Part shown: positions 12,181 to 25,700 of the stretch, piece after piece | How the letters are laid out: every line of letters starts with the position of its first letter | How positions within the stretch are numbered: the stretch's first letter is position 1 | From: Epiperipatus broadwayi | Taxonomy: Eukaryota; Onychophora; Udeonychophora; Euonychophora; Peripatidae | Reading direction: 5' to 3' | DNA length: 64,000 nucleotides | NCBI GenBank assembly: GCA_028023455.1 | Contig: JAQFVV010012477.1 | Span: forward strand, 1,673,501 to 1,737,500 | Notes under the pieces: generated by a model | What the model was told of the DNA's origin: nothing | Database searches by the model: none | What the model saw: the letters and a program-made list of their open reading frames with translations, nothing else | Made by a program: the position numbers and the translations under genes

Positions 12181-15100
12181 TTCTAAAACATATTGTACCA
12201 TGATCAATTAATAAGAGATTTAAATATAGAAAAAAAATTATAAAAGGTATTATTTTAGTGACTGTTTTAATAACAGAATAACAAAAGTGTATCTTGTAAA
12301 ATAATACGTGATTAATGATACTGAAATAAAACTAAACCCAAAATCTGTTGCATAGAAAAAAGCTGATAAAAATCACTTATAATATGCCAAATTTAATAAA
12401 CATGGATTTTTAAAACATTTGATTAGCTACTTTTTATTTTAGAATACTTTTTCAATTAAAAGTTTATTTTTTAGATAGATGAGTACTTTAAACATAAATG
12501 CTCCAACAAATCAAACATCAAACATTTTACTAAATCACGGAAATTTATATTTGAACTAACAATTGGGTATTTTCTATGATAATTGTATTTATTTTGACCA
12601 AGTACAATATGATACAAGTAGAAAATAGCTATTACACCCAATCAAATACTTAAAATTATTATTTGAATTGATGCTATTAGAAATGGAATTGATAAAATAA
12701 AGCAATACTAAAAATATTAAAAACAACTAGCATAAGTTCACTGAAAAAATTATTTGAATATATATATATTGTGCCACTACATTTTGACACTGTCCATAAT
12801 TTTATGAAGATTACCAAAATAAGGTGGCTGGATGAAGGCACAACTACACATATAACCTAGAACCAGATTGCCAAGCATGTTCAACAATCATGGTTATTTA
12901 TTTATTTATGAGTGGTCATCACCAAATATATTTTTTAAAATATAATCTTACACAGACTTATTTAGACTAAATGGACACTTAACTATTTAAACGAGTAATC
13001 TAGATTAAAGCAGACACTTAAATTTATTTAATTATTTATTATATTACTTTTCTTATTAAAATCTTTCATAATTCCTTTTTTTTTCTTCCTTTTAGCATCC
13101 CAAATTGACTCAATCTATTAATAAAATCAAAACACAAATGTAAATTTAAATGCAAATTTTCTCTTTTTTTTAAATGCGATCCAAATTATTTAACAAATAT
13201 TATTTTCTCAAGAGAACATGCGCCGTCACTTTCCCTATGAACAAAAGTGGTCCAAGTTGATCCTGGCAAGCCTAATCAAGTAGGAGTAAAATCAAAGGTA
13301 ACTCACTATAAGAAGTTGCCATTTTGCAATTCTCAAACTCTCTCTTTCTAATATTAAATAAGATATTCAAAACCTTAAGAAAATGGTGATTTTTCTTTCA
13401 AATACTAGGTTACACCATAAGGCTCTCCTGTTACTTATGGACAGACTTATTAACTAAACTTTTATCCTCCCTCCTGTTTTGGCTTTCTATATCCAGCAGT
13501 TAATATTAATTCCCATATACATATTTGAAATATAATAATAAATGGAGAATTATATAAACAAAACAAATTTTTGATTAATGAAAATTAGTAATATATAATT
13601 AAGAACCCCTAGAAACAATCCTCTCTATATTCACCGATGGATAGTAAGGCATTTTAAAGTTAAATATTTCATTATTATTATGTGGACATAAACCCAGTAT
13701 AACATGTGTGTACATGACTTCTAATGAATGTTCCATAGATTTTATTATTTCATCCAAAGAAAATAATACTAGACAATAATTATTTATTTGTATGGATAGA
13801 TAGTCATTATTATCAGACAAGTTTGCTAGTTCAAACTCAGTTATAGAATAGATCAGCTTAAAGTTATTTTAATCTGTAATGTCTTAAGTTTGCTAATAAA
13901 GGTATTATAAGTCATTATCTGATAGAAGGGTACATTTTATAAAACTATTGCTTAGCTTATAGTTTAAGGTATTCTTACTTTTATATGAAACGTTTGTTAA
14001 TTGGATGATTTAGCTAGAACAGATTAAAAATAAATTAGCTAAATATTGAAACTATTTGCCTTAAGCAAATATATGCTTGATAATTCATCAAAAAGTTTTA
14101 TAACTACATGAGATAGTTTATTAGTGAGGCAATTTTGTATTATCCATTGTGACATTCTACTAAATATTTTAATAGCATCTATGTTTGGCAGATAGCTTTC
14201 AATGAGTTGTACATAAATTTTGCTCACCTTTATCTAGAATGTTAATAAATGTATTTATTGATTATTTAAATCTGGCTTTGTGTTTTTCTAAATGCAATTT
14301 GTCTTGTGTTCAGAATTCTTATTTATGATAGAAATCTTGGTAAATCAGATGATCAATTCTTATGCAGATCCAAAATCAAAATGTCAAAAAATGAACATAC
14401 TCCATAAATGTTTCAATTTTAATTTTGGGATTGTAATTAAAAAAAATGAATATTTATTTAATCTTGTTTGAGATTACTTAATCCATTTTTCAGACTGCAC
14501 ATTATTTTATTTATCTTATTAATTATTTGATTGAATTGTTAATGGAGTAGTAGAAAAATATAAAAGGTACCCTTTCTTTTTATTATTTTGAGTGGCATCC
14601 TGGGTAAAAGACTATGATTTTTCTAAATTGTATATATTTTGTTTTATGCAATTGTTAAGCAGATTAAGCACTTCTTTATGCAATTATTACTATTATTATA
14701 ATATAATAGGATACTTTAGCTTATAAGAGAAGTGTATGTCTCCTACAGTCTACCAGGATGCAAGTCATTTTTTTAGCAACACAATACAACAGTATATTTT
14801 CCAAAATTAACAAGAAGAACCCTGAGATCATTATTTATTATTTCACTGATTTTTTTAATTCATTCATTTATATTATCATCACAGTGGTGGCAAAAGAAAT
14901 TCATTATTGTTTATCATACCATTAAAAATGTACCTTACACTTCACTCTACAAGAGTAGAATAGACCAGATCATGTCAATAAATAATTATTTTGTGATAAA
15001 TATTTTCCATTTAAGATATTTAAAAAAAAACATTAGGATTCTTGGAAGATGTTACCCAAAGTACAAAATATTTATTGCTCAGAGAATATATTTTGATGAA

Positions 15101-15994
15101 GGGATATGTATGTTTAAAAATATTGCATAGGGATGAGTGAAGTTTTTCCTCTTTCTAGTTTATTTACCTACTTTATAATTATGCATATTATTGCTTTGAA
15201 ATTTCCTTTTATCTTAATACCTGTCTCTGTAGTAAAAATGAAAGATAACTAACTGACCACTGAGTTGAATGTAATATATTGTTATTGTCATCATAATTTT
15301 AAGAGACTCTCATTTATTCAGAATATCATTTACCTTTACCCTAGCCCCTCTTTACCAGTTATAATTTGTCACCCAACTATAAGGGATGGTATTATATTAT
15401 TTCCTTTCCCTCTCTTTTTATATTCTTTTCTTGGTTACAATATATATATTATTTTATTGGAAATGGTGAAGGCATGTTAATTCATACAGGTTCTTATAAA
15501 TTAATTAATCTTATTATGTATGTGTGTATATATATATACATATCCGTGCATGCTATTAATGGACTATTGAACTTATGACAAAAAACTTGATACTTAAAAA
15601 AGTAAAATTATTTAAATAATCCAAAAACTAATATTATCTTATTTAATAATTATTTTCTAGGCATAGTTAACATTTTATAACAGTATCAGTGATGTATGTT
15701 AATCACTTCTTCCATGTTTACTCATAGAATATGAAATGTTTTTAAACAATTAGAAAATAGTGACTTTTTAAAATGTTTACTTAATTTGTTTATTTTTGAT
15801 TATTTACAAGAGTTATTTACAAAATTGATTATTTAAAGTGATTTACTTTAAATAGTTTGTTTATTACAGTAAAGAATTATATCAAATACTAAATATGAAT
15901 TAAGCCTTAAGTAACTAGTAATAATAGATATATTTTTTATATTAAATGCTTTTATTAACTGTGCAATAAAATGTGTTTTCATCTGCAATGGGGT
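12181..15994. other. AT-rich intergenic DNA, no gene recognised
   Basis: No gene or recognised repeat. The open frames of 60-75 codons are not supported by any motif. A (TA)n run lies near 12762. Confidence 0.6.
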
Positions 15995-16130
15995 TTTTAT
16001 ATTTAACTTGAAATACAAGCATTGATGTCCAGAAATTAATTAATTAAATCAATCCCTTGTTATACAAAAATAGAAATTGACTAAATCAATTTCTGTATTT
16101 TCCTACTTTTATTTCAAGTTAAATATAAAA
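15995..16130. repeat. Foldback element with perfect 21-bp inverted ends
   Basis: 15995-16015 and 16110-16130 are exact reverse complements (each contains the TTTAACTTGAAATA sequence or its complement). Within the 94-bp spacer, AGAAATTGA and TCAATTTCT form a second nested hairpin at about 16072-16094. No flanking duplication is obvious. A small foldback or MITE-like element is the simplest reading. Confidence 0.65.
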
Positions 16131-17626
16131 TACACAATTGTGGTTAAATAAACTTTTTTTTAGTGTGCAGATAATAAAATATTTAAAATATATATAAAAG
16201 TTATCTATAGTATTTTAAACTTTTTATATTGGCATAGTAAATGAAAATATAAAATTATATCATACTTTAAGTTGACTGGACACTTATATTTGATACTTAT
16301 ATATCACTAGATATTTCTGCTATAAGTTAAAATGTATATCCCTTATGTATATATCATATTTAGTATGTATACATAATAATATATGTGTATATAAGTTATT
16401 AAAATATTAAATATTTCTTTAAATGAAAAGTGTTTAGTATTTTTACTTTTATTAAAAATTGGAAAAATTGCTTAATAAAACTATATTTTAAATGAACTTT
16501 ACTTAATATATATAAATTTACTTTAAATCACTTTCTTACATATAGTGTGTATATATCAGTAGATATTTCGGCAGTAAGATAATATTAAAACTCTTTATGT
16601 ATATATCATACATAGTGTGTGACATAATTATATATATAAAAGAAATTAGTAAGTCACTTTTCTATATTATATTTTTTATATTATAAACAACTTTCTTATT
16701 ATTAAAATCATAAAGAAAATCTATAATAAACATTATTTATAAAATTTCCTCACTCTTTCTATCTAAGAAACTAATTTAACTATTTAAAAAAATAACATGT
16801 CCTATGACTTTCATAGATATTTTAAACAAATTTAGAAAATTTCAACAAATTGTATTGAAATTAAATATAATAAATATTGATTTTAAAATACTAAAAAATG
16901 TTATTAAATTGGAAAAAAATATCATTCACTTGGGAAATGCAAATTCTACTGTGATATATAAAATTATTAAATATTTTCTTGCCCTCTATTCTATATCTAA
17001 GAAACCAGGTGGCTTACTAAAGAGATGAATATATTATATGAATTATGCCTGTATTACTTAGCTATACACTAGATTTCAAGCAATTCTTTGAATTTAATTA
17101 TGTTAAATCTTAATTTTAATATTTTATTCTATCTTGGAAAAGATCAAAACCAACCCAACCATTCAAATCAATTTTTTAAATTCAATAAAAGCATTTAAAA
17201 ATATTACCCTAATTTTCCCTAGTGGCAATTTTATAATCATTCAACTTTGATTTTAGTATACAACATTTACTCTATAATAAAAATGTTAAAAAAATTATTT
17301 GGTTTGACATAATATAAGATAACTGATAAAAACAAAATCCTAAAATTCATATCTAAACTTTGTTAATATAAAAAACAAACAAATATAATACATAATGAGA
17401 GTAATGAACTTATTTCTGATTGAACAGTATAAAAGAATGTCAGCTCAGCTGGTAGTAAATAAAATTAACCAAATCTTAGTTTATTGAACATTCTATTTAA
17501 AAATCTAAACAAATAAATGTGTAGCTATACAATAAAACTATCAAATTTTCTACTAAAATTTAGTTGCATTTATATTTCTTAAAATATTATAAATATTATG
17601 GATTACTGTATTAAAATAGCATCAAC
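16131..17626. other. AT-rich stretch with one direct repeat pair
   Basis: About 16300-16370 and 16550-16620 share 'AGATATTTC', 'TTATGTATATATCATA' and 'TAGTGTGT/TAGTATGT' in order, a diverged direct repeat about 250 bp apart. Nothing else is recognised. Confidence 0.5.
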
Positions 17627-17639
17627 AATTCTGATTATT

Positions 17640-17834
17640 AAACCACTAAACATCACATGATCACCGTTTCTTATTCTTGCTTCTTACTGATAAAAGCCAC
17701 AAGCTAGAAACTAGTCTGGGGATATTGGATGAGTAGGCACTAGGTAGGGAATTTATGCACAAGCCTTCTGGCACCCATTGTTTACTCTGGCTTGCACTGA
17801 GTGGTACCACTGTATAGAGAGTTTGGCCTGTTTT
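17640..17834. mobile_element. Short mobile element with 13-bp target-site duplication
   Basis: AATTCTGATTATT occurs at 17627-17639 and again at 17835-17847, bracketing exactly 195 bp. The inner left end holds CCACTAAACATCACATGATC (continuing ACC), identical to the left end of the element at 38639-38752. The right ends are also alike (GTACCACTGTATAGAGAG...GGCCTGTTTT versus GCACTACTATATGGAGAG...TGCCTTTGTTT). Unequal duplication lengths of 13 and 11 bp suggest target-primed retroposition, that is a SINE-like element, although no poly-A tail is present. I do not recognise the family, and no tRNA boxes are clear. Confidence 0.75.
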
Positions 17835-17847
17835 AATTCTGATTATT

Positions 17848-19649
17848 GTTGGGATTAAATTTCTTAAATTATTAGTTTTAAAATAAAAATATTTAAATAA
17901 AATCAAATAAGTAAAATCACAGACTTTTGGTTTTAAATATTTATGGTAAAATATTACCTAAAACTAATCATAAATATTTAAATCAACTATGAAATGAAGC
18001 AATGTTTTGCTGATGACTATGAACAAAAAATAATTATCCTCACAACTGCTTTTTATCAGTAAGATCGCTAGTAAATATATTTTAGATGCTTTGATTTTTA
18101 TGATTTTACTATACACTTTTAACAATTTCAGATTTTTTTTTATAATTAATAAATGAATAATTTTATGTCACCAAAATATATGCAAAGCTAGAAAAATAAC
18201 ACTCCAGATAGCTCTAGAATAGAGAAAGACAAAAATCCACGAGTATTCATTCTCTCCAAACATTATCAATCAAAGTACTATATATTTATTAGTAGCAGAG
18301 TTAATATATTACACCCACTTGTTAACTATGAAACATGAATTATACAATTAAAATAGGAGCAAAAATTAAAAGTAGTGAAGAAATTTTCATAATCACTTAA
18401 ATGCATAGCAAAATTGCATGTAATTTGTTTGACTAAAATACTAAACGGTTTTTGATTAAACCGAATTAATAAAAAAAAACATTCTTTAAATAGGAATAAT
18501 TAAAGGAAACACATTTTTTGATAAAAAGATTTTATATTTTGAAAGACTGTAAAAAGTATTACTTGATTTTTGTTAAAAAAATATTGTAAGACTGTCACAC
18601 CAACTGATCTATTAATGGTATATACTATTAATATGCAAATAAACACAGCATTGAGAATATAAAAATATTGTTATTTATATCAACTCAAATACGATCATTT
18701 CACACATATAAACACTTGTTGAATTTTGAATCGACAACATTTTTTTTTACTTGCGCTAACAGAGTTTTATTAGAAAGTTCCTTTTTATCTTGTCTTATCA
18801 TATGCTTCAATACACTTCACCTACCTACAGATGTCAAATCAATGATAGTTTTAAGTAAAAGAAAGGCTTTATAATCAAGTGAAGAGATAAAAATACAATT
18901 TTATCATATACCTTTTTTTTTCTTTTTAATTCTGAGACACTTTTGCTAAAGCATGCCGATTTTCTTTCGTTGCAGCCGCTTTATATTCTTGTGATGAAAA
19001 AGAAATCAGCGCATCCACCGAAGCATAGCTTCTTTTTAAACTTTTTAAAAAATTATACTAGTTTAATATGAAGATAAAATATCAATATATGCCAATACTA
19101 AGAAATGATTCATTTCTTTAATAATTACTCAATTTAATCTATTATTATAAAAAAAGATTAATTAATAAATGCTATAAATTATAAAATTAAAACTATTTTT
19201 CTATCTCTTTTTTTTTAATGTGATGAATAACATTATTTACTAAAATATAATATATACAAAAGATTATACCTTATATAAAATGAAAGTTTATAATTTATCT
19301 GCATAATAGTATTCTTAGAAAAAGTTCTTGTAAGCCATTACTATTTATCAGAAAAGTTACTGTTTTACAGCTAAACTAAGGTTTTGTTGTTTTTTTTTTT
19401 TTCAAAAAGGTCGAATTTACATGTTTATATAAAGTAATAAACCAAATTAACCTACGATTCACAATGCATATTTTGATTTAATGTAATCTTTCAACATAAA
19501 ACTTTATTATCTAGATATAATTTTTTAGATCGCCATGCTCTCATGACATGATATCTGATAACTTACTTATGATATTAGTAAGTGAACAATGTTACATCCA
19601 AATGACAACAAAGTCATTTCCATTGGTCATACAAATCCATGCAATAATT
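17848..19649. other. AT-rich stretch, no gene seen
   Basis: No coding region, RNA or repeat family is recognised. A more GC-balanced patch at 18940-19030 has no identifiable content. Confidence 0.55.
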
Positions 19650-20044
19650 AACTGTTGACAATGAACCCATGTCACAATACACCTGAGAAACCAAGAAGCG
19701 AGTTATTTCTGGCATAAAGTTGGATCCCAATGGTCGAATTTCTCAATGACTTCTAAGTCCAAAATGCAATATCCTGCAAAAAAACCTGTCCATACATTCT
19801 CCATGGCAGGCTCCAGTGAAATACCTACCATCTAGGCCCCTCTTTGTGATGCAGTAGACCACCTTATCCTCTCAGGGAAAATTGCATGCTGTAGCATTCC
19901 TTCAATTAATACTCCACCCCGAATTAGGATTTTGAGATAATTCCACTGTGACTCACATTCAATGTCCTTCTTTTTTGTATTCCAAGCAATGATTACTTCA
20001 AGAACATTCTGCCTCCATCTACTTTTATATTTATCATCCATCAC
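19650..20044 (-). pseudogene. Unrecognised coding relic downstream of the LINE ORF1 relic
   Basis: On the minus strand, protein-like sequence runs through 20044-19832 (KSRWRQNVLEVIIAW..., ending STASQRGA). After a stop or frame change it continues through 19830-19600 with stretches such as GRYFTGACHGECMDRFFCR and GSNFMPEITRFLVSQVY, broken by TGA codons. Base composition is less AT-rich than the surroundings, and the order follows the ORF1-like relic at 20752-21275. It may be the rest of that element or a different insertion. I do not recognise the protein. Confidence 0.35.
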
Positions 20045-20751
20045 TTGGTATCAATCTTGGTTAAAATACACACTACAAACTGGTTTGTCTAGTTCATCGA
20101 GATCTGTGGTTTCTAAATTGTCTTGCACCAGTTTTGAATTGCCAATTTCACTTTTCTTTTATTCTAAGTCCCTGACATGAATATGACCATCTTTTTGTGC
20201 TTCCTTCACTTCAGGAACCTCTAATAAAGTCACTGTCTAGTCTATTACCTCTTTGTCCATTAATGTCAACATCTGAGCAGATTTCTCCTCAATACTATCA
20301 GAGACAGGTAAGTTCTTGGGCACAATTGACCCTTCTTAATAGCCACTGGGTCTATGCTTTTATATACCTGTCCAGTGAATCAGGATCTGAGGACCTCTCG
20401 CTCGATTTTCCTGACATTTAAACTCCTGAGCTGTCAAGCAAGTTGTTAGCATTCCTTTTTTGTTGCTGGCCTTTTTCTTATTTTTGTCAGTAGACATGAC
20501 TGCAGACTCTGTTAACATCATGTCAGAATCTTAATCTGTTCCATAACTTGTAGATAATCATGGAGTTTGTTCCAATGGCTATGGGATGGTGTGAAACATT
20601 TGTTCTGAAGGCTGTAATAACTCAGGATTAATTGGTTGTGACTGTATACTTTCTTCTTGCTTTGATATAAAATGTTTTCCTGTGTTGGCCCAGAAATATA
20701 ATTATGTAATCTAGTCTTGCTAAGCTTACAATTTGGGCAGATCCTTGAGGG
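20045..20751 (-). pseudogene. Probable C-terminal part of the LINE ORF1 relic
   Basis: This sits between the recognisable ORF1 core (20752-21275) and the unrecognised coding relic. On the minus strand it encodes interrupted polar, Ser/Glu/Lys-rich stretches, as does the tail of ORF1 in the intact LINE at 26.0-28.3 kb. The plus-strand frames here are antisense shadows. The assignment rests mainly on position. Confidence 0.35.
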
Positions 20752-21275
20752 TCAATCCCTGATGAGGTGAGACCTCAACCTGCAATGGAAACGTGGCAAA
20801 ATGCCCTGAAAAGATATTATTAGGGGGCAGACTCCATGCAGTGAATAATAAGAAATGTCTGTCAAAGTTACCTCCTTATTGAGGGTAATTGAAAAGAGTG
20901 CAGAATTTGTGAGTACAGGAATGTTCGCTCTTTTCTCGAGAACATACCTAAAGTTTGATATTATTCCATAGGGTCTAGAGAATTTTTCTGACAATCAAAT
21001 TGATTAAAATTAAGATAACAATTGTGAATATGGCCTGTCAGTCTCACCAGCCTATTCATGTCGATTGTACACAAAATTTTGTCATCAATAAATTTCATAG
21101 CCCCTTGGAATATCTGTTTCTGAGTGGGGTCATGACATTCCACAATTACATAATGGTTATTTGGATGATTTAGTATTTTGTGCACATGAATCCATATATT
21201 TTTTTGCTGTGATTTGGCTACAAAATTTATCATTTGGAAATGTAAATAGGTCTTTATTTTGGTTAGTGATGGCAA
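20752..21275 (-). pseudogene. Relic of a LINE ORF1 related to the 22.6-29.2 kb element
   Basis: Two overlapping minus-strand frames (21275-20961 and 20994-20752) together align with the central part of the ORF1 protein at 26.4-28.3 kb. YGIISNFRYVLEKRANIPVL-TNSALF matches YGTVEGFKYIQESRAETMVF-TNTAVF. LIISFQGILPRFHCRLRSHL matches the ILISFRDIPPLCFNCRNRGH zinc-knuckle segment. The first knuckle cysteine is lost and a frameshift lies near 20961-20994. Divergence is high, so this is an older or different subfamily. No reverse transcriptase follows within the usual distance. Confidence 0.65.
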
Positions 21276-21400
21276 AAATTAGAGTTTTTTCATTCACATA
21301 ATTTTAAAAAAATCAATGTAATTGTGATGGAATAGTAGAATTGAAATCATTATCTATAAATCTATTTTTCTAACCAATCTTTCACATTTTATCATCTCTC
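21276..21400. other. AT-rich gap before the CTAT array
   Basis: Nothing is recognised here. Confidence 0.5.
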
Positions 21401-21852
<452 letters not shown>

Positions 21853-22598
21853 AAAATTTTCAGTGACTATCAGTGAACTTCATCATCAACATTTCTAGTT
21901 TTATCCCTAAAGTTTAAATCCATATAATTTTTGTTCCAACTCATTCTAGAACATATTCTGATCATATATACCCAAAATAAAATAACAGCTAAACCAAAAC
22001 ATTTAATTTTGAATTGAGTCTTTAAAATTAAGATCGATTCTTTATGTTAACAACATATGGATGTTCACATGTAAATGACCTGTTATCGAAATTTCATTAG
22101 CTTAAACAGTGGATTTAAATATGAATTTATAAATAATAAATCTGATTCAAGTATCAACAAATTGTTCATTTTTACAAAAATTCTTTTTCACCAAATGTAT
22201 TTATTTCATCAAAGAAATTTTCCTTCTTAACTTTTGCTCTTTTGAAAAGTAATCGTTACCAAATGAAAATGATGTTGAAACATGCTGAACTACTTCAAAG
22301 TATGATTTGTCTTGTGTTCATCTATTTTATCATAATTTATTGTTTTCTAAATAATATTTTATTTTCCTTTATTATTGAAATATTTAGATTTAACTTGTGA
22401 AGCTGTTCATTAAAAGCCTAAAGCTAAACAAGTCAATAAAATAATCAAAATTACTCAAATTTAAAACTAAACTGGATTAGCCAAAAAAAATAAAGGATTA
22501 ATTAAAGAATCTTTATTACTAAAATTTATGATTCTAAACAAATTAGCTTAACTGGTTTTGTTTAAATTATGAAACTTTCTCAGATCAGAAATCAATTG
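21853..22598. other. AT-rich stretch, no gene seen
   Basis: No coding region or repeat family is recognised between the microsatellite and the LINE target-site duplication. Confidence 0.6.
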
Positions 22599-22610
22599 TA
22601 TTTGAGTTGT

Positions 22611-22753
22611 TTTTTTTTTTTTTCAAACTTTATTGAGGAATTATACAATGGTTACATTGGTTTTACATATTGTTACTATGGATTATACAGATTATTACAA
22701 TGATTTATGTGCATGTATTATAAAGTTCTGTGGTGTTGTGTTCAGGCGTAATC
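22611..22753 (-). terminator. LINE 3' untranslated region, polyadenylation signal and poly-A tail
   Basis: After the ORF2 stop the minus strand runs about 120 bases to AATAAA (22634-22629). This is followed after six bases by an A tail of 13 (22623-22611). It marks the 3' end used for target-primed reverse transcription. Confidence 0.8.
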
Positions 22754-25700
22754 TTAGAGTACTTCTTCACTGGGTAGATCAACTAGGGCCCATGTGTTTT
22801 CTGCAATGTTAAGGTAGGCTGTGGTAAAGTCTGTTTTGCGAATTTTATTCAACATATGATAGAAGGCTGTCTCAATGTTCGGGTATTCAGACTTGCTTAT
22901 GACCAGCTTACATCGAAGAGACCAGATTGTAAAGTTCACAAATGTTGCCAGTCTAAGATGTGCATAAGTTCCTTGTTCTATCACATTGGTCAGAGACAAA
23001 GAATTGTGGGTTTGGTTCTTGAATCAGTTCCGTATTGCTGATTGGAGCTTTTGTAGAATTGGGCAGTTTGTCAGCGTGTGGTTGGTGGTTTCATCTTCTC
23101 TCTGGCAGAGTGCGCATGTGCTTGCTAGATTTTTGAAGCCTCTCTTATAGTAGAGAAAGGCATTTGTGGGAAGGGCTTCCAGATTTACTTTAATGAGGAA
23201 GTCAACATACTTTGGGGGAAGGTGCCAGTGTTTCGTTAATTTGATGAGTCTTTGGTTGGAAATATGGAGGTAGGCAGAGATATTGGAACTCTTGCGGTGT
23301 GTAATATTGAAGATCTCCCAATATGTGAGTTTTCTTGTGAATAGGCTTGCATTGGCTGAAAGATGGTTCAGGATTAGAGTCACTGATTGTCGAAGCCAGT
23401 TGTTTTGTTTAGGGGGTGGTGGCCTATCTGTGGGCTCGACAGGTAGTGGGCATTCAATGGCATCATTGTCCTTAAAAAGTTTGTGAAGCACATTGTGTGT
23501 TCTTTGTAGGTTGACTGTTTCAATGGAGTGGAGTGAGAGACCATTCTCTCTCCTGGGGTTATGCATTGTCTTGATACTGATGGCTGCGACTTTTCCTCCC
23601 CAGCAAAGTTTGGTGCATGCCGAGTTTATTTTGTTTATGAATCCTTTGGTGGGGTTGAATCCAGTAAGGTAGTATGTTATTTTGGGAAGCAGGATGGCAT
23701 TTAGTAATGCGACCTTTCCAAAGAGGGACAAGTAAATTTTTGATATTGATGTTATTGTGGTTTGTGTTTTTTCCAGCAGTGAGTTTTGGATTTCCTGTCT
23801 CATGAGTGAGTAGGACTTTGCTACAGGGAATCCCAAGAACTTCTGTGGTTGGGCATTGAACATGGCTGGAATTTGTTTTCCTGTGAGTAATGACCATATT
23901 GCTGACTTCTCGCTGTTGAATGTGAGGCCATGCATTGTTGTGTAACTGTCAAGTATTTCTACTAGATTGTTAAGGTGGTCGATGGAGGGAAGAAAGACGA
24001 CAACATCGTCCATGTAGGAAATGTGTTTTATATTTTCATTGATGTAATCTACTTGGATGCCTGGAAGTGTGTTTTCTATTTGGAGTAGGGGAGGGTTTAT
24101 GTAAGCTGTGAATAACAGCGTGCTTAATGGGGATCCCTGTGGGATGGATAAACTTGGTTTGAATCCCGGAGCTATGCGTCCATCTAGCGTGAGGAAAATT
24201 TCCCGGTTGTTTAAAAGGTTCTCTATGATTTGTAGAAGCGGTTGAGGTACTTGGTATTGTTCAAGTGTTTTAATTAGCACATCAATGCGTACCGAGTCGA
24301 ATGCCCCTGCGATGTCAAGTTGAATGGCAACTGGCTTGGACCTTCTTTTTGTGCGCACTTGGTCTATTACTAGACGGAAGCGGATTATTGCATCTGATGT
24401 GGCTGCACCCTTCTTAGCAAACTGGTATTTTGAGATGTGCTTGAGGACATTGTCTTGCATTTTGTCTTTGATTATAGACTCAATTATCTTGATCATGAGT
24501 GGGATCATTGAGATAGGCCTTAGGTTTTGCAGTTCAGTTGCGGCATCACTCTTTTTAAGTAGTGGCACCATTGCGATCGGGTATAGAAATTCAAGTTGGC
24601 AAGTTCCACTGCTGAGTAGATCAATCATTTTTTTGATGATTGGGATGGTATATTTGCTCAGGTGGAGTAGAATGAACTTCGGGATGCCATGTAGTCCAGG
24701 ATGTATTTTGTCTGGCATCGCATTTAATTTTTTTTGGATTGTAGCATGGGTAATGTCATGAGTGTTGTCTGGATTTATTTTGAAAGTTCTTCTGTCACTG
24801 GGTGTGATTTGGTTTTGAAACTTTTTTTTGAAATGTTCTTGGAGTTTACCTAGCATTGCAGGGCCAATGTATTGTTTACCATCAATGGTGATGTCGCTTG
24901 GGCCTTTTCTATTCTTTCCTGATCCTAAGGCCCATCTGATGTATCCTCTGGTCCAGCAGTGTTGATGTACCAGGTAGCTCCGGGCTCTTTTTGTTGCTAT
25001 GTGTTCTGCTAGAATCTTTTGGGTGGTCCTATATTTAGTCTTTAGATGTAAGATTGTTTCTATGTTTTGTCCTTCCAGTGTTAGGTGCTTGAGGGTATCT
25101 GCAATGTTGTCTAAGCTGTTTAAAAGTTTCAGGGGTCCTGGTCTTCGGAAAGAGTAGGTGGTTATTAGTTTCTGTAGTGTTTTTGTGAATAGAGGCCATG
25201 CCTCTGTGATTGGCCTGGAGAGTATGTTTGTTTGATGGAATTGTATGTAGGCTTCTGAGAACAGGCAGGCTGGTGTAGTTTCCCTGGTTATGAGTCTTAT
25301 TGTTCTTTGGTAGTTGTTTGGGTCTGGGGAGCTTGAGGAAACCTGAAGTTTTATCTCTTGTAATAGGTGGTCTGAAAAAACCACTGGCCAGAGTCTGGCT
25401 TTAGTGGTAGGCAGTAAGTTTGGTGAAAAAAAGGTTAAGTCGATGAGGGACTTATATTTAGTTGTGTAGAATGAAAAAGCTGTCTCAGGGAGCAGGTTTC
25501 GTGCACTCATTAGCTTTAGATTGATTAATGGGAGGTAGTTGGACTGGAAGGTTTCATAGGAGTGGTTGAAGTCTCCTATCAGGATGGAAGGAAATGGGTT
25601 GGTTCGAAGTGTCTCATTTATTGTGTGAATAATTCTGCGGATGTTGTCAGGAGCCTTTGTCATGTATATATTGCATAGGTTGATGGTACAATTGTTGTAC

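Noticed and set aside
23559-23897. 112-codon minus-strand frame
   Set aside because: Overlaps ORF2 in another frame; ORF2 has the recognisable domains.
24324-24761. 145-codon plus-strand frame
   Set aside because: Antisense shadow of the reverse transcriptase region of the LINE ORF2.
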